The notes: a model not told the origin generated them from the sequence alone. A stretch of DNA of 64,000 nucleotides from Archilochus colubris (GCA_023079485.1 CM041083.1:153158552-153222551); one strand, 5' to 3'. Positions 14,150 to 25,199 are shown, counted from the stretch's first letter. Numbers and translations: made by a program.

Positions 14150-14346
14150 AGGAAGATCCCCCCAGAGTTGTGACCAATGGCACAGTTTCCAAATGGGAAG
14201 GTGAGGAGTCCTCCCCCTGAGGACGAAGGAGCGTCAGAAACAACCTGTGGTAAACTGACCCTAAACCCTCGCTCCCTGTCCCCCTGTGCAGCTGAGAGGA
14301 AGGCAGGATTGAATCAACTGAGGCTCAGGTAGAGGGGAGGGGTAGA
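14150..14346 (+). mobile_element. ERVL-like LTR fragment, left part
   Basis: This is the central part of the same LTR family as the near-complete copy at 56567-57557. Shared landmarks are the AGGAGTCCTCCCCCTGAGGA word (remembered from the family), the GGTAAACTGACCCTA word (compare GGTGAATTGACCCTA near 57220) and a GAGAGGAAGGCAGGATT-like word. The 5' half of the LTR is missing. The sequence is interrupted at 14347 by the foldback insertion and resumes at 14864. Confidence 0.75.
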
Positions 14347-14466
14347 TGTAGTGAAATGAGGCAACCAGGTGCCACTAATTGCCAGGGAGTGGGCATGAGC
14401 TTGTGTTAAGCCCACCTGTGCCTGATTAGGGCGGGCCCCCACTGCGCATGAGCAGGATTGGGGGCC
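14347..14466 (+). repeat. Foldback element, left inverted arm
   Basis: The left terminal inverted repeat pairs with about 14741-14862. Two of its six substitutions relative to the partner are CpG-type changes: CG here at about 14431 and 14445, TG or CA in the partner. Mutation after insertion of originally identical arms would explain this. Confidence 0.85.
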
Positions 14467-14575
14467 AATAAAAGGTAAGGCCTGAACTCAAAAACTCAGC
14501 TCATGCTGGAACTCACAATCTCGGCATGCTTGGCTTTAACTGCTTCTATGAGCGCTGCGTTAACCTGACTGTGCC

Positions 14576-14599
14576 CCTGGAGCTTTGTCTCAGTACCGC
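14576..14599 (+). repeat. Foldback element, inner inverted repeat (left)
   Basis: This 24 bp segment is perfectly complementary to 14720-14743. In the left half it is separated from the outer arm by 109 bp. In the right half it directly abuts the outer arm. The right half is therefore the shorter, deleted version of the left half. Confidence 0.85.
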
Positions 14600-14643
14600 A
14601 ATAACTTGATTGTTCTGTCAGAGCTCTTCACCACTAGGGTGAG

Positions 14644-14719
14644 GCTTGAGTGGCGCAGCCAGTTAGTGCGCAGTACTTATACAGCAAACCCGAGTAATGC
14701 TGAGGCCGTGGGTTCAAGT
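14644..14719 (+). pseudogene. tRNA-Ile(UAU)-like sequence with intron, 3' end missing
   Basis: This matches the intron-containing vertebrate tRNA-Ile(UAU) gene as I recall it. The acceptor-like start GCTTGAG is followed by TG and a D arm with GCGC/GCGC pairing (A box TGGCGCAGCCAG at 14651). The anticodon stem CAGTA pairs with TGCTG, with loop CTTATA giving anticodon UAU. The intron begins CAGC and is shorter than in the genes I remember. The B box GGTTCAAGT lies at 14711-14719. The anticodon stem carries an A-T pair where I recall G-C, a compensated change. The 3' half of the T stem and the 3' acceptor are absent: after TTCAAGT the sequence enters the inverted arm. A mature tRNA cannot form, but the internal Pol III promoter boxes are largely intact. 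Confidence 0.75.
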
Positions 14720-14743
14720 GCGGTACTGAGACAAAGCTCCAGG
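14720..14743 (-). repeat. Foldback element, inner inverted repeat (right)
   Basis: This is the perfect reverse complement of 14576-14599. It contains GCTCCAG (14736-14742), the same heptamer as the 5' acceptor strand of tRNA-Ile(UAU) as I recall it. This may be chance or another sign of tRNA ancestry. Confidence 0.85.
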
Positions 14744-14862
14744 CCCCCTAATCCTGCTCATGTGCAGTGGGGGCCCACCCTAATCAGGCACAGGTGGGCT
14801 TAACACAAACTCATGCCCACTACCTGGTAATTAGTGGCACCTGATTGCCTCATTTCACTACA
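14741..14862 (-). repeat. Foldback element, right inverted arm
   Basis: This is the reverse complement of 14347-14466 apart from six substitutions and one single-base length difference. It ends in CACTACA and is followed by GTAGA, one base later. Confidence 0.85.
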
Positions 14863-14863
14863 A

Positions 14864-15073
14864 GTAGAGGAAAGGTTTTGAGATCTAATCATGTTTTCTT
14901 TTTCTTCTGATAGATTAAATTTTTTTTTTTTCTTCCCAAGTTGAATCTGTCTGTTTTTTGTCCATTGCCATAATTTTGTCTCAATGAGCCTTTGTGTGCA
15001 TTTTCTCTTCTCTGTCCCAAAGAGGTTTAGCGAGTGTAGTCTTGGTTGTCACCAGCGGGACTTAAACTGTGAC
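14864..15073 (+). mobile_element. ERVL-like LTR fragment, right part and 3' end
   Basis: The LTR resumes after the foldback insertion. It parallels 57310-57557: AGATCTAATCATGTTTTCTT, then TTCCCAAGTTGAATCTGTCT, then TTGTCCATTGCCATAATTTT. A CTTGGTTGTCACCAGCGGGA-like end (compare CCTGGTTGATACCAGCTGGG at 57523) runs to about AAACTGTGACG at 15073. No internal viral sequence follows. Confidence 0.8.
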
Positions 15074-15136
15074 GCTACTGCTCAAAATACATGTATTAAG
15101 AGACAAACAGTTTTATTCATAGGAAAGAACAATAAT

Positions 15137-15216
15137 ATTGTTATATCATTTCATTATTATATAATTCGTTATTATTATAATGAAATATGATACATATAAT
15201 GTTTTATTATAACAAA
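15137..15216. repeat. AT-rich imperfect palindrome
   Basis: TTGTTATATCATTTCATTAT (from 15139) is echoed in reverse complement by ATAATGAAATATGATAC (15177 onward) and an outer TATAACAA. It could extrude as a cruciform. It lies ~65 bp past the LTR end, with no sign of mobility. Confidence 0.6.
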
Positions 15217-18200
15217 ATTCCAAAATATTTTTAATTTATTCACTCTCTTCATTATCACCCAGTCTGTTATAAAAGAATGTAATATTTAAATATATTTTTA
15301 AAGAAAATTTGGTCTTGACATCCTTTTCTTTAGAGACCTCTGTTTAGACATTTTGTGTAAAATAAACCTCAAATTTTTTCAATTTTAATTTTGAAAAAAA
15401 TGTGTGTGTGTGTACACATGCAGAAGACAAATCCATGAACAGTATCACATAGGGCAATTAGCAATGTGGCCTCTAACTTACAATTTTTTCTGTGCTATAG
15501 GAGTATTAATTTACTCCATTGATTAATAACTGACATCAATAATAAGATTCAAACAATAACCGACACATGGGTGTGATTGATTCTCATGGATGCATCCTGC
15601 TCAAAGTGGATTCAGGAGAGTGTCACAACCTGGATAAGACAGACAGGGAGATTTAGATTGAACCCCCTTGCTTTCTAAACCCCTCAGAGAGGTGCCTAGG
15701 TGCTGCTAGATTCAATCTGAATATCAGACCCAAACCTTCTGCAGAGAGAGCTTAAAATATTAGAGTCTGAGATAATGCTCAACCACCAAATAGCCCGTGA
15801 TCAGATTAGGGTGAAACAACACCAAAGGTCTGCATTAGAAGATTAGTTTTAATTAGAACTAAAGAAGGAATAGCTCATAAAAATTATATGCTTAGTCTGC
15901 ACAGCCATCAAGGCTGATAATTTGATTACAAAAGTCACAATACGTGTATGTTCAAGCTGTGCAAAACCTGGAAAAAATTGTGGTAAGCATTGTTTTCCTT
16001 ACTAATTTTAGGAAGGAAAAGAGAAAGAGAAAGAGAGAAAGAGAACAGGAGAAAAAAATAGAGGTACCTGAAAATTACCAGTCCTGGATCCAGTGTTGGG
16101 CCAGCCAGTGGGGGTATAGACAACTACACATGTTCGTCTGACTAGTTTTCTTAGATCTCTTGACTTTCTTGTCTCGGAAAAATAAATTGCCTGGACAAAG
16201 ATGTCTGATGCCATTTTTTGACCCTAAGTATTCTCCTGACTTCCATCTGCCACTCCAGATGAACAGAACTCTCCCACAGGTCCTTTGTAATGTGTGAGTC
16301 TGTACTGTGTTGATGCCACAGAAACTTTAAAACATCAAAAATAGCCATCAACATTTGTACAGTTGAATTGAGTCCATTAGCTAAAAAGAGATCTTGCACA
16401 GTACACTCATAAGTAAGAAAGAATCTATAAGCATGCACATACAGACTCTACAGTCTTACCTTCATATATTATTTTTCCTAATTATTACTCTCTTCTGGGC
16501 TTTATTTAATCCAACTTTAAAGGTAACCAGCAGTTATTACATGAAAATATGTATTAAGTTATACAGTTGGCCAAGATAAATTCCAATTAAGACTCAATAT
16601 TTTAAGAATTCAAAGAATAAGTGACATTTATTTAAATCAAAGCATAATACTTTGTCATAAGTAGAATTTACTGTTTTTTCAGCATTAATAGTTTATTCAT
16701 TTACTTCACTGAAAAAACAATCATAAGTATTAAGGTTAAGTTCACGCACAAAGGAAACAGAAAATGTACAAAGGGTTTATGTACTCAGCAATAAAGCCTA
16801 AAAATATTTCCTACAAAAAGGGAAAAAAGCTATTCTATTCTGTGTATTTGGGATTAAATTTTATAGTGTCTCATCACTCTTCCCAAAGCAAACATCATTT
16901 TGCCTCTAGCCTTCCAATTTCGGTAGACATTTGTGTCAATAAGCTATTCAGAAAGACATAATATTATTTTTTAAACAGAAGGACGGAAGTGATGTCTGAC
17001 CTATTTGTTTATGCTTAAAAAGAATAAACAAAGCCAAGGAAAAACATATTTGAATGTAAAATAGATTTATTACACTGAAAAGGCATTTTCACATTTTTTT
17101 AGGAAATAAAACGTGTGCAGTTGACATTAGAAAAAATATTGGGTAAAAAAAAGTCATGTTCGCTTTGTGTTCTGACAAGTTAAAAATTGCAAGAGCTAAG
17201 AAGATGCTATTCTGACTTCTTTCTTCCAAATGTCCTCTGTGTTAGGGGATGTATACCAAAATGCTTCATATTGAGTAGCTATCTTGACAATCCTTTTGTC
17301 ACATCTCAGGAGACTGAAATAAGTGTCAATGCTATCACTTATGCATATACTAGAAGTTCTATTAAAATACTCATTTCATCTAAAATCTGTCATGGCCCAG
17401 TTATAATCATTGTTCTGTACAGCTACAGAAATTGAACAGTCTTCAGCCAGTACATCACTCATCTCAGTCAATTTTTGTTTCCTTCACGCCCTTGCTGGTA
17501 TAAAATTGCAGGATAAGCTTCCAAACACTAGGATTTTAGAATGTTGTCAAATACCAAACATCAAAACAATGATCCTGCAGACTTATCTATTCTCATCCAG
17601 GCATCTGGTACTACATATATCAGGAGAGAGACTGCCTGCAGCTATTTTCTGTCACTTGTTAAAATACAGTGAATGGCTGACAGGTCAGCCAATGAAATAT
17701 TGCAGAAAACCTCAGGGCACATCCCCACTTGTGTGGTATTGTTTTCACAGAATAGAAGATTATAATTAAAGACCATCTGCTGGGGTAGAGCACATATACA
17801 ATGCTATAAAAGCATATGAGTAAAAATAGCTTAAAATCATTGTACACAATCCTGTTAATATCTTGCAGGTGGTGTGATGCTGGGAGTATTCTTTAAAAAG
17901 TAGGAAGCATTCTATTACTTGTTTTTTCAGTGTGATGCCTGCTGAATCTACATTCACCATTCTGTTGTCCTTCTGTTTCCAGCTAATCAAATGTCATGAA
18001 AGTGTGACGGATATTCATGTAAAAGGTCTTGTTTTGTGTTCATACTTGAGATTTAAATTCTTGATACTATATTATCTGAATTTAAAAAGTAATTTACTTC
18101 CAAATAAAAAATAATTTTATTCTTTTACTGTCTTCTTGCTGTCTTTGGTTTGTCCATTCTAATAGATTCTGGTTTTTTACTTACTCTTTTTGTTTCTTAT

Positions 18201-19334
18201 TTTGTCCACACATGAAAGCTGTGGTATTCCTAGGGTCATAGATCTCATGGACACACTCATTTTGATACCAAAACTTGCATTAGCTGGTATTGAGACAGCA
18301 TCCTGGAATGATTGTTTGCTAAAACAAAATCTGTTTGACTTCCTTCTCTTTTCTAAATTGAAATTAAAGAGTCTGGAATATCGATTATGCTGGCTGAAAT
18401 GCTTTCCTTCCCTGATACGCTGATACGATTTTCTGCTTTCTCTTTTTTCTCTTTTTTTTCTCTTTTTTTTTGGTGCAGTCTGATGGAGTTCATGAAGATT
18501 GATCTATCTTGGTAAATACATATAGAAATAATGCTCTTTAGCCTGTACTGTTTATCACCATTTAGCAGATCTGGATGCTAAAGAGAGTGTTTCGTCTGTC
18601 CCTATTCATATGTTGTCCTAGAATGAGAGCAACTGCCACCTGAAAATGGCTCTTTCTATCCACTGGTCATAAAAGATAGTTGAGTTCTAGGTAGTAGGTG
18701 ATAAGATTAAGGTTTACTGAAAAAAAAATGTATGCATCAAGGTAGGTTTTAGGAGAAAAGAATGCTCAAAACTGCTTGAAATTTCAGAGTAGTTAAGAAG
18801 TGGAAAAAATTTTCTAGAAAGGTTGTGAAATTATGATCATCTGTCAGAACTGGACAGATGAATCTAAGGGGAAATTTTTGTCACTATCGTTTTTGTCACT
18901 GTTTTTGTACAATTGCTCTGTTAACCAACTGAATGGGCAAGTGCTTTACTGATTATTGTAGTGGCTAAATATCTCCAGATATTTTTAGAATTCAAAAATT
19001 TTGATTTACAGCTGGGCAATAATTAGAACTGTCTTTAATAATATAGGACCTAACACTTCCCTTTATTCTTAGCTTAATGCTGTTTTTCTATTTTTAATTT
19101 GCTTTAAGAAGATCTTTGTGGATTTCATGGGTAATCCAAAATTAAAAAAAACAAAAAACCTAAAAAATCAACAGTTTCTCTATTGCACCTCCTGACTGGC
19201 CTTGCTATTACAGTTCTCCTGTGTTTTATGGTCACAGACATATTTTTTAGATAAAGTATCTTCAAATGAACAAAATCATTTAATCTTAAGGTTCGATACC
19301 CCATCACGTTTTAGACTGAAAACAGAAGTAGTTC
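15217..19334. other. Intergenic DNA, mostly unrecognised
   Basis: AT-rich with a GA-rich patch near 16015-16055. The 15560-16210 part is less AT-rich and has an LTR-like texture, but I cannot match it to a family, so I leave it unassigned. Frames of up to 119 codons around 17410-17769 resemble no protein I know. Confidence 0.5.
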
Positions 19335-19600
19335 TCTTGAGATGTGTACTGGTTTGAGAGAATCAGGATAAAAAACTTCCTGGGTCACCACCAGCCACTG
19401 CCAGCAGCCTGTTGATGGGGTGGTTACAATGGGGAGCAGCTGTAGCTGTGGAGAGGAGAGAATAGAACTGGTGACCCAAATTGACCAATCACAGTATTCC
19501 TTCCCATGTTGCCTAATACCCCCCTCTATTCTTTTTTATTCTTCTCCTAGGTAAGTAGTGAAGGAATCTGTTGCCTAGCTAGTGGCCAAAACTGTGATAA
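19335..19600 (+). mobile_element. Possible LTR fragment
   Basis: A GC-richer stretch contains GAACTGGTGACCCAAATTGA and CCAATCACAGTATTCCTTCC. This resembles the region just upstream of the promoter in avian ERVL-type LTRs, where a GACC-AACTGGCCAA word is followed by ATATTCCATACCAT. There is no clear TATA box and no defined ends. Orientation follows that resemblance. Confidence 0.4.
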
Positions 19601-20325
19601 GGTGAAAGTTCTATTACATCATTATATGAACTGTCCCTCTTTGCAATTATTTTAATTGGGTCCCAGAGATGTATATATTTGAAACATTTGTTTTGGGTTA
19701 TTTTTTGTATTCCATGCAGATTATGTGCAATTCTTGAAGCTGCATTTCCAACAATGTGCAAAGCAATCTTTTTAATTGGAATGTTATACTTAGTTCAGAG
19801 AAAAAAATATTTGCCTTTGGTGACATTTTTATGTCAGCCTTACTCACACCAATTAAGATTTTATTTTGCAAGTAAACTAAGAAAAACAATCAAATTCACC
19901 CTAGAGTGTAATGTTACCCAATAAAGGATATGTTTCCTTCAAAGGTGTAAAATTACTTTTTTTTTTTTAATTTGGAATCTTTCTATACTATGATTAGTTA
20001 GTTACTTACTTCTGTTTTGATATTAAACATGTAGAACTAGTTATTAATGTGGTATTATGAAATAGCCAGTAATCTTCTCACTGCCTCAAATCACAAATCA
20101 CACAAGAATTTAAATTAAAGGGACCTTTCACTTTTACAGAGGTATTACTCATCTTAAGTTACTTAACATTTTCTTTCTATGAAAAGTCCCACTCTTCATG
20201 AAAATATTTTGGAAGAAGAAATATGAACACCTGGAGCTGAAGACATTGAATGGCAGGTTTTCAATAGCATCCATCTCATGGCCTTCTGACCAATACCCAA
20301 ACAAACAAAAATGGAAACGGAATCA

Positions 20326-20870
20326 GTAGATGAACCATTTGGCTGGTAAGGAATTGGCTGATGGTCACTGACCGCTATAAGTAGTGGTCAGCAGGCTAGT
20401 GGCATTCCTCAAGGGTTGGTGCTGGGACTAATGGTGTTTAACATCTTTGTCAAAGACATGGACAAGAGCATTGAGTGCACCCTCAGCAAGATTGCTAACA
20501 AGACCAGGCTGTGTGGTGTGGTCAAAAAGCAGGAGGTAAGGGATGTCATCCAGAGGGACCGTGACAGGCTTGACAGGTGGGTACATGCAAACCATATGAA
20601 GCAGCCTCATAAGCACTTGTGTATGGTCCTGCACCCAGATTGGGTGGACAATGGACTTGAAAACAGCCCTCAACAGAAGGACTTGGCGTGTTGTTGATGG
20701 GAAACTCAACATGAGTAAGCAATGTGAACTTGCAGCCCAGAAAACCAACTGTATCATGGGCTGCATCAGAAGAAATGTGTCTAGCAGGTTGGGGAAAAAG
20801 GCTCTCTCCCCTTACCCCACTTTTACAGGATCCCATTTGAAATACTGTGTACAGTTCTGGATGCCAACCT
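20326..20870 (+). mobile_element. CR1 LINE ORF2 relic
   Basis: This starts near GATGAACCATTTGGCTGG and passes through the CATTCCTCAAGGGTTGGTGC block. The catalytic region follows, where the aspartate pair is destroyed (ATTGCTAACAAGACC near 20491-20505 in place of a GCTGATGAC-type word). Next are AGAGGGACCGTGACAGGCTT, the AAACTCAACATGAGTAAGCA block and the TACTGTGTACAGTTCTGG block near 20853. Residual frames of 93 and 138 codons are pieces of the old ORF2; antisense frames here are shadows. The 3' tail is absent. Confidence 0.9.
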
Positions 20871-21475
20871 TATATCCTACAGAGAAAGAAACCAAACCAA
20901 ACAATCAAAACAAGCTCAAAAACAAAAAACCAAAAAATGTGTCATATTTTGAAGTGTATTCCCAAGTCAATGGAGCATGCAGGAAGACTAAACAAATAAC
21001 AGACTTTGAAGGCTGTTTAACATTACTGACTATGAAAAGCCCAAATTACACATTGTTCAGTCTATGAGTGTGAGAGTGAATAAATAGAAGATATTTATGA
21101 TTAAATGAAAACTTCACAGGCAGTTGGATCTATGTAATGAAAAAAACAAAAACAAACCCCAAAACTTAAAAAAGCAGTAGTCCTCTGATTAAACATTTTT
21201 GTAGGTCTTCCTCACTCCTGAGGAAAGGTACACAAACAATATAGTGTGTGACGTTTTCTCTATTAGGAAAAAAAGAGAAAGATGAAACACTGATCTGTCT
21301 GTGTGTGAGGTTACACCAACTAGCATTTGAAAGAGTTTGATAAAAGAATATTAAGAATCACTTTCTAAAGGTTTTGAGGGTTTTTTGGCAAGATAAGTAA
21401 GGCAAAGCATTGCAAGGTGAGGTGGGGCAGGTAAGGTAGAACAAGGCAAGCAAAGAAAAAAAATAGTTTTGTCCT

Positions 21476-21635
21476 GTCTTTGGTTGAGATGATTTAGACT
21501 GGGATAGAATAATTTTATTCTTAGCAGTTAGACTAGCACTAAGGTACTGGCTTTAGTATGAGGCATAGTATGAGAAGAATGTTGATAATACACTGATGTT
21601 TTTGGTTTATAAGGCTGCTGGAAATACAAACTTCT
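21476..21635 (+). mobile_element. ERVL-like LTR 5' fragment
   Basis: GACTGGGATAGAATAATTTT, TAGCAGTTAGACTAGCA and TATGAGAAGAATGTTGATAA followed by ACACTGATGTTTTTGG follow the opening of a widespread avian ERVL-type LTR. It is of the same general type as 6662-7285. The rest of the LTR is missing. Confidence 0.65.
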
Positions 21636-22613
21636 TCTTCTAAAAGTACAGAGGATTTGAATTGTATTTGGTGCAAAGTTTCTAAAAGTCTCAAATGACA
21701 GCATCATTCACAGAGCTACGGATGATTATCCAAGTTCCTCATCACTTCTGGCAAATGTGCCAGAAGTTCACAGGTGTTTACCAAAAGATCACGAGAAGAT
21801 AAAATTCACTGTGACTTGCACAAAAATGTTTTTGCCAGGTGCACCTCTAGATCTGTTAGAGAGGCAATGCATGCTGCAGAGTTTTTTGTCATATCTCATG
21901 CTTCCTGTTGTTATGTCTAGACAGTGAAAAAATACATTTGTTGTTTTAAAGTCTTTCCTTTTATAAATAGAATACTAAATGTATTTGGCTAGTCAACCCC
22001 TTAGGTGGAGGCAGTTTTACAGTTTGACAGCTGAAGGCAAGTTGTCAGCTACAAATATTTTCAGGGAAACCTATTGAAAATTGCTACTCTCTCTTGCAAG
22101 ACCATAGAACAGAACTCCACAGGAGCTGTGAAAGCAGCTGGCCTCCTGCTATCAGCTAAAATTCTTGAACCACTGGAGCTAGAGAAATATCAAAACAATA
22201 GGGTTTTGCTATAGATTGATCAGTCCATGCAAGTTCTGACTTGCATGCCCTACAGGAGATAGGATAGGTTATATGGCATAGTGCCCTTTCTAACAAACAC
22301 TATCATACTGTTTAAACTACAAATAGTGTGACCTGCCACATCACAGTGACAAAAAAACAATAAATGACAAGCTAACAGAGCATTTAAAATATCTAAAAAT
22401 TGTTAAGGAATGTGTTTGTTGGGAGAACTGTTATTGACTGTTAAAGTTGATCTATACAGGGTAAAAAAACAAATGGTCATGGTTTTAACTTGAATGTAGA
22501 TGTTGTATGAAGTCTTAAAGATACTGAGTATCATGGATTCCAAATTAAGCTATCTAGAGAGAGCAGAAATGTATTATATACTCATAAGGAAGTTTATTTT
22601 TGTTTGATTGATT

Positions 22614-22764
22614 GTGGAGTCTTCTATGAAGATTTTCAAGACCTGTCCAGACGCATTTCTGAATGACCTAACCTGGTTTTGTCCTGCTTTGGCATGGGGG
22701 CTGGGTACTTGATGATCTTCAGAGGTCCCTTCCAACTCCTGACATTCTGTGACTACATGATTTA
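22614..22764 (+). mobile_element. CR1 LINE 3' tail
   Basis: GTGGAGTCTTC, GACCTGTCCAGACGCATTTC, GTCCTGCTTTGGCATGGGGG, ATGATCTTCAGAGGTCCCTT and CCAACTCCTGACATTCTGTG are consecutive landmarks of the CR1 3' untranslated region. The element is 5'-truncated, as is usual for CR1. Confidence 0.85.
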
Positions 22765-24280
22765 CCAGGATATATATGTTTGCACATCTAGATATACTTG
22801 TCTACAAAATAATAGCAGTGAAAGACTTAGCTTTCAGATTTTGTTTCACTGCCATATTTAGAAAAGGAAGTAGATTTCCATCAGCTCAGAAGCCAAACTA
22901 GAGCCCTATTGCACTCAGGAATCAGAACAGACTGCCAAGTAACATGACAAGGTCCATAACCATCAGGAATAACTACACAGCATCCACTCTATGATAGTGT
23001 ACTCTCAGCTGATGTAGGATATGTTCAAAAAAGAATGAATGTGAAAGTAATAAAAATGGTGACATCTATTGTCAACATTAGTCCAGCATTGTTGTTTTGA
23101 AGCTGGAAAGTGGAAGGAATTATCAGGCATCTAACTATTATAGTTTCAATGAACTCTAGTTACCTAACATGTTTACATCCATAGTCAGTTGCAACATGTG
23201 TCTTGATGTGTAAGGGATAAACAACAGTATTTGAAATTACTGCCCTTGCCTTCTTTTACATTCAATGTAAAAATAGGCATCTTTAAGGGGAACTTAGTCT
23301 GCTGTATCTTAATTACCTACCCAACTCTGTAGATAAATTGTGTGTAGAGTGTATCTCACCCCACTGAATATAAAAGGTATGCTAAAATAATTATTTCTCT
23401 AATTTATTTACATTTACCACTTTATCTTCCATCACAAGTAGGAAATACAGTATGTAAAAGAACAATCTGTTGAGTTTCATCTCACTTCTGACTACCCTTG
23501 GGAAAAACCAACTTCTCCAAAGGTGATAATAACATTTGGTTCTCTGTAAAGACTCAGCTGTAGAGTCAGGCAGATGAACTGGTGCCCAGCAACTGTCAGA
23601 AAAGGGAGGACAGAATTTTTGCCTGGAGTGAATCCAACTTTTTTTGCCTCCTTGTTGCTGGAAGATCACCTCATCTGTCATGTGTTCTTCAAATGAAGTG
23701 TCTCTCTGCTGACAGTCCTTTTGACCCAACAATTGGGCTTGAAACCAAATAATCTAGAATGCATCACCAGGAGTCATTGGATAAAAGTGGTGAAATGATG
23801 ATTAAGATGTTCTATTAGGAGAGTAGGAAGGCAGCAAATTAGAACAAGCTGTGTAAGAGGACTTTCAGGAAATTGAGTGAAAGTGATGTTCAAGGAATAT
23901 CAGAAAGTGACTTATAAGAGAGTAAACTGAGGGCAGAGAAGTTATACTAATTGTGAAGAAGAGTAGCAGAAACTGGCAATGTGAAGAAAAAGTTCCAACA
24001 AACCCATATTTTTATTAGGTAAAACTGAATCAAAGAAACAAAATAATCTTCCTGAAATGTTTATTTTTCTGAAATTTATTTTCTCACATATTGTTATAGT
24101 TTTTCTTTCTTTTTAGATGAAAAAAAAATGCAAATAACATTCTAAATTTGTAGAGTTATAGTCTTATTAGCTCTATTTGAAAAGTTTAAATGAAGTACTT
24201 AAATTTCATTAATTCTTACTCTTTATCACAACTTTTCCAAAGTGTTTTTTTTTCTGTATATAGCTGACACGACCAATTAA
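22765..24280. other. AT-rich intergenic DNA, nothing recognised
   Basis: No repeat family found. A 113-codon antisense frame (23391-23732) has no recognisable domain and lies in ordinary-looking DNA, so it is not called. Confidence 0.5.
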
Positions 24281-24771
24281 GGGCCCCCCAGTTCAGGAAG
24301 GAGATTGAGGTGCTGGAGCAGGTCCAGAGAAGAGCAAGGAGGCTGTGAAGGGATCCAGCACAAGTCCTGCGAGGAAGGGCTGAGGGAGCTGGGGGTGTTC
24401 AGTCTGGAGAAGAGGAGGCTCAGGGGAGACTTAATCACTCTCTACAACTCCCTGAAAGGAGGCTGGAGCCAGGGGGGGTCGGTCTCTTCTCCCAAGCAGC
24501 TCCCAGTAAGACAAGAGGGCATGGACTTAAGATCTGCCAGGGGAGGTTTAGGTTAGATATTAGGAAGTGATTCTTTACAGTGAGAGTGATCAGACATTGG
24601 AATGGGCTGCCCAGGGAGGTGGTGGATTCTCCATCCCTGGACATTTTTAAAAAGAGAGTGGATGTGGCACTCAGTGCCATGGTCTGGTAACCATGGTGGT
24701 AGTGGATCAAGGGTTGGACTTGATAAGCTCAGTGGTCCTTTCCACCCCAGCTGATTCTATGATTCTGTGAT
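24281..24771 (+). mobile_element. CR1 LINE, 5'-truncated, well-preserved 3' end
   Basis: This is the cleanest CR1 in the window. It begins at GGGCCCCCCAGTTCAGGAAG and runs through the end of ORF2 (GGTCCAGAGAAGAGCAAGGA, then CTGGAGAAGAGGAGGCTCAG). The 3' untranslated region includes GGGCTGCCCAGGGAGGTGGT and GGTTGGACTTGATAAGCTCA. The tail is ATTCTATGATTCTGTGAT. The low visible decay suggests it is younger than the other copies. CR1 copies are typically truncated from the 5' end during target-primed reverse transcription. Confidence 0.95.
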
Positions 24772-25199
24772 ACAACATAATAATGACACTGATAATCACT
24801 TTCAGTAATACAAAAGCATTTGAGTTCGTATTCCTCTCTGTGCAATATATGTCTCATAGAAATGACACATATAGAGACTGTTTCAGATTTTTTTCCTGAA
24901 AAATGGTGAAAAGATTTTGTGGAACTGATATAAGAAGAGGATACTTTGGGTAAGAAATTGTGAAGAAACAGGTCAGGAAGGCATAGTAATATATAAAGAA
25001 ATAGAATACATTGAGAAATGCAGTATAATTGAAAGACTAACAGTATCAGCACCTTGTAAATGCAAGTATAGGCACTATACACATTAAATAATATATTAAA
25101 TACAAGGTGATATATTATCATTGAAGCATAACCTCATGCAAGTTCTATTACTTGCTAAAGTTTTTCCTTGTAATTGTCAGCTATCAGCTTCTTATGCAC

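Larger units (their letters stand above)
14347..14863. mobile_element. Palindromic (foldback) element with tRNA-Ile-like loop
   Basis: A ~517 bp insertion sits inside an LTR. It is bounded by long inverted arms starting TGTAGTGAAATGAGG and ending CCTCATTTCACTACA. Outer arms are 14347-14466 and about 14741-14862. They differ at six substitutions and one indel over ~120 bp. A second inverted pair of 24 bp (14576-14599 with 14720-14743) lies inside and is perfect. The left side carries ~109 bp (14467-14575) absent from the right, including CCAATAAAAGG, which could act as a TATA or polyadenylation signal. The loop holds a tRNA-Ile(UAU)-like sequence. GTAGA flanks both sides (14342-14346 and 14864-14868), a possible 5 bp target duplication. 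TG...CA ends suggest retroviral-type integration, but a DNA foldback transposon is also possible. No protein is encoded. I do not recognise a named family. Confidence 0.8.

Noticed and set aside
14644..14719. Functional tRNA-Ile gene
   Set aside because: The 3' half of the T stem and the acceptor strand are missing, so no mature tRNA can fold, although promoter boxes remain.
15560..16210. Possible additional LTR
   Set aside because: The texture is suggestive, but I found no matching landmark words, promoter or ends, so it is only mentioned as unassigned.
17410..17769. 119-codon plus-strand frame
   Set aside because: It has no recognisable motif, sits in ordinary AT-rich sequence, and is overlapped by equally long frames on the other strand.
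23391..23732. 113-codon minus-strand frame
   Set aside because: No domain and no exon signals on inspection; its hydrophobic tail comes from AT-rich sequence.
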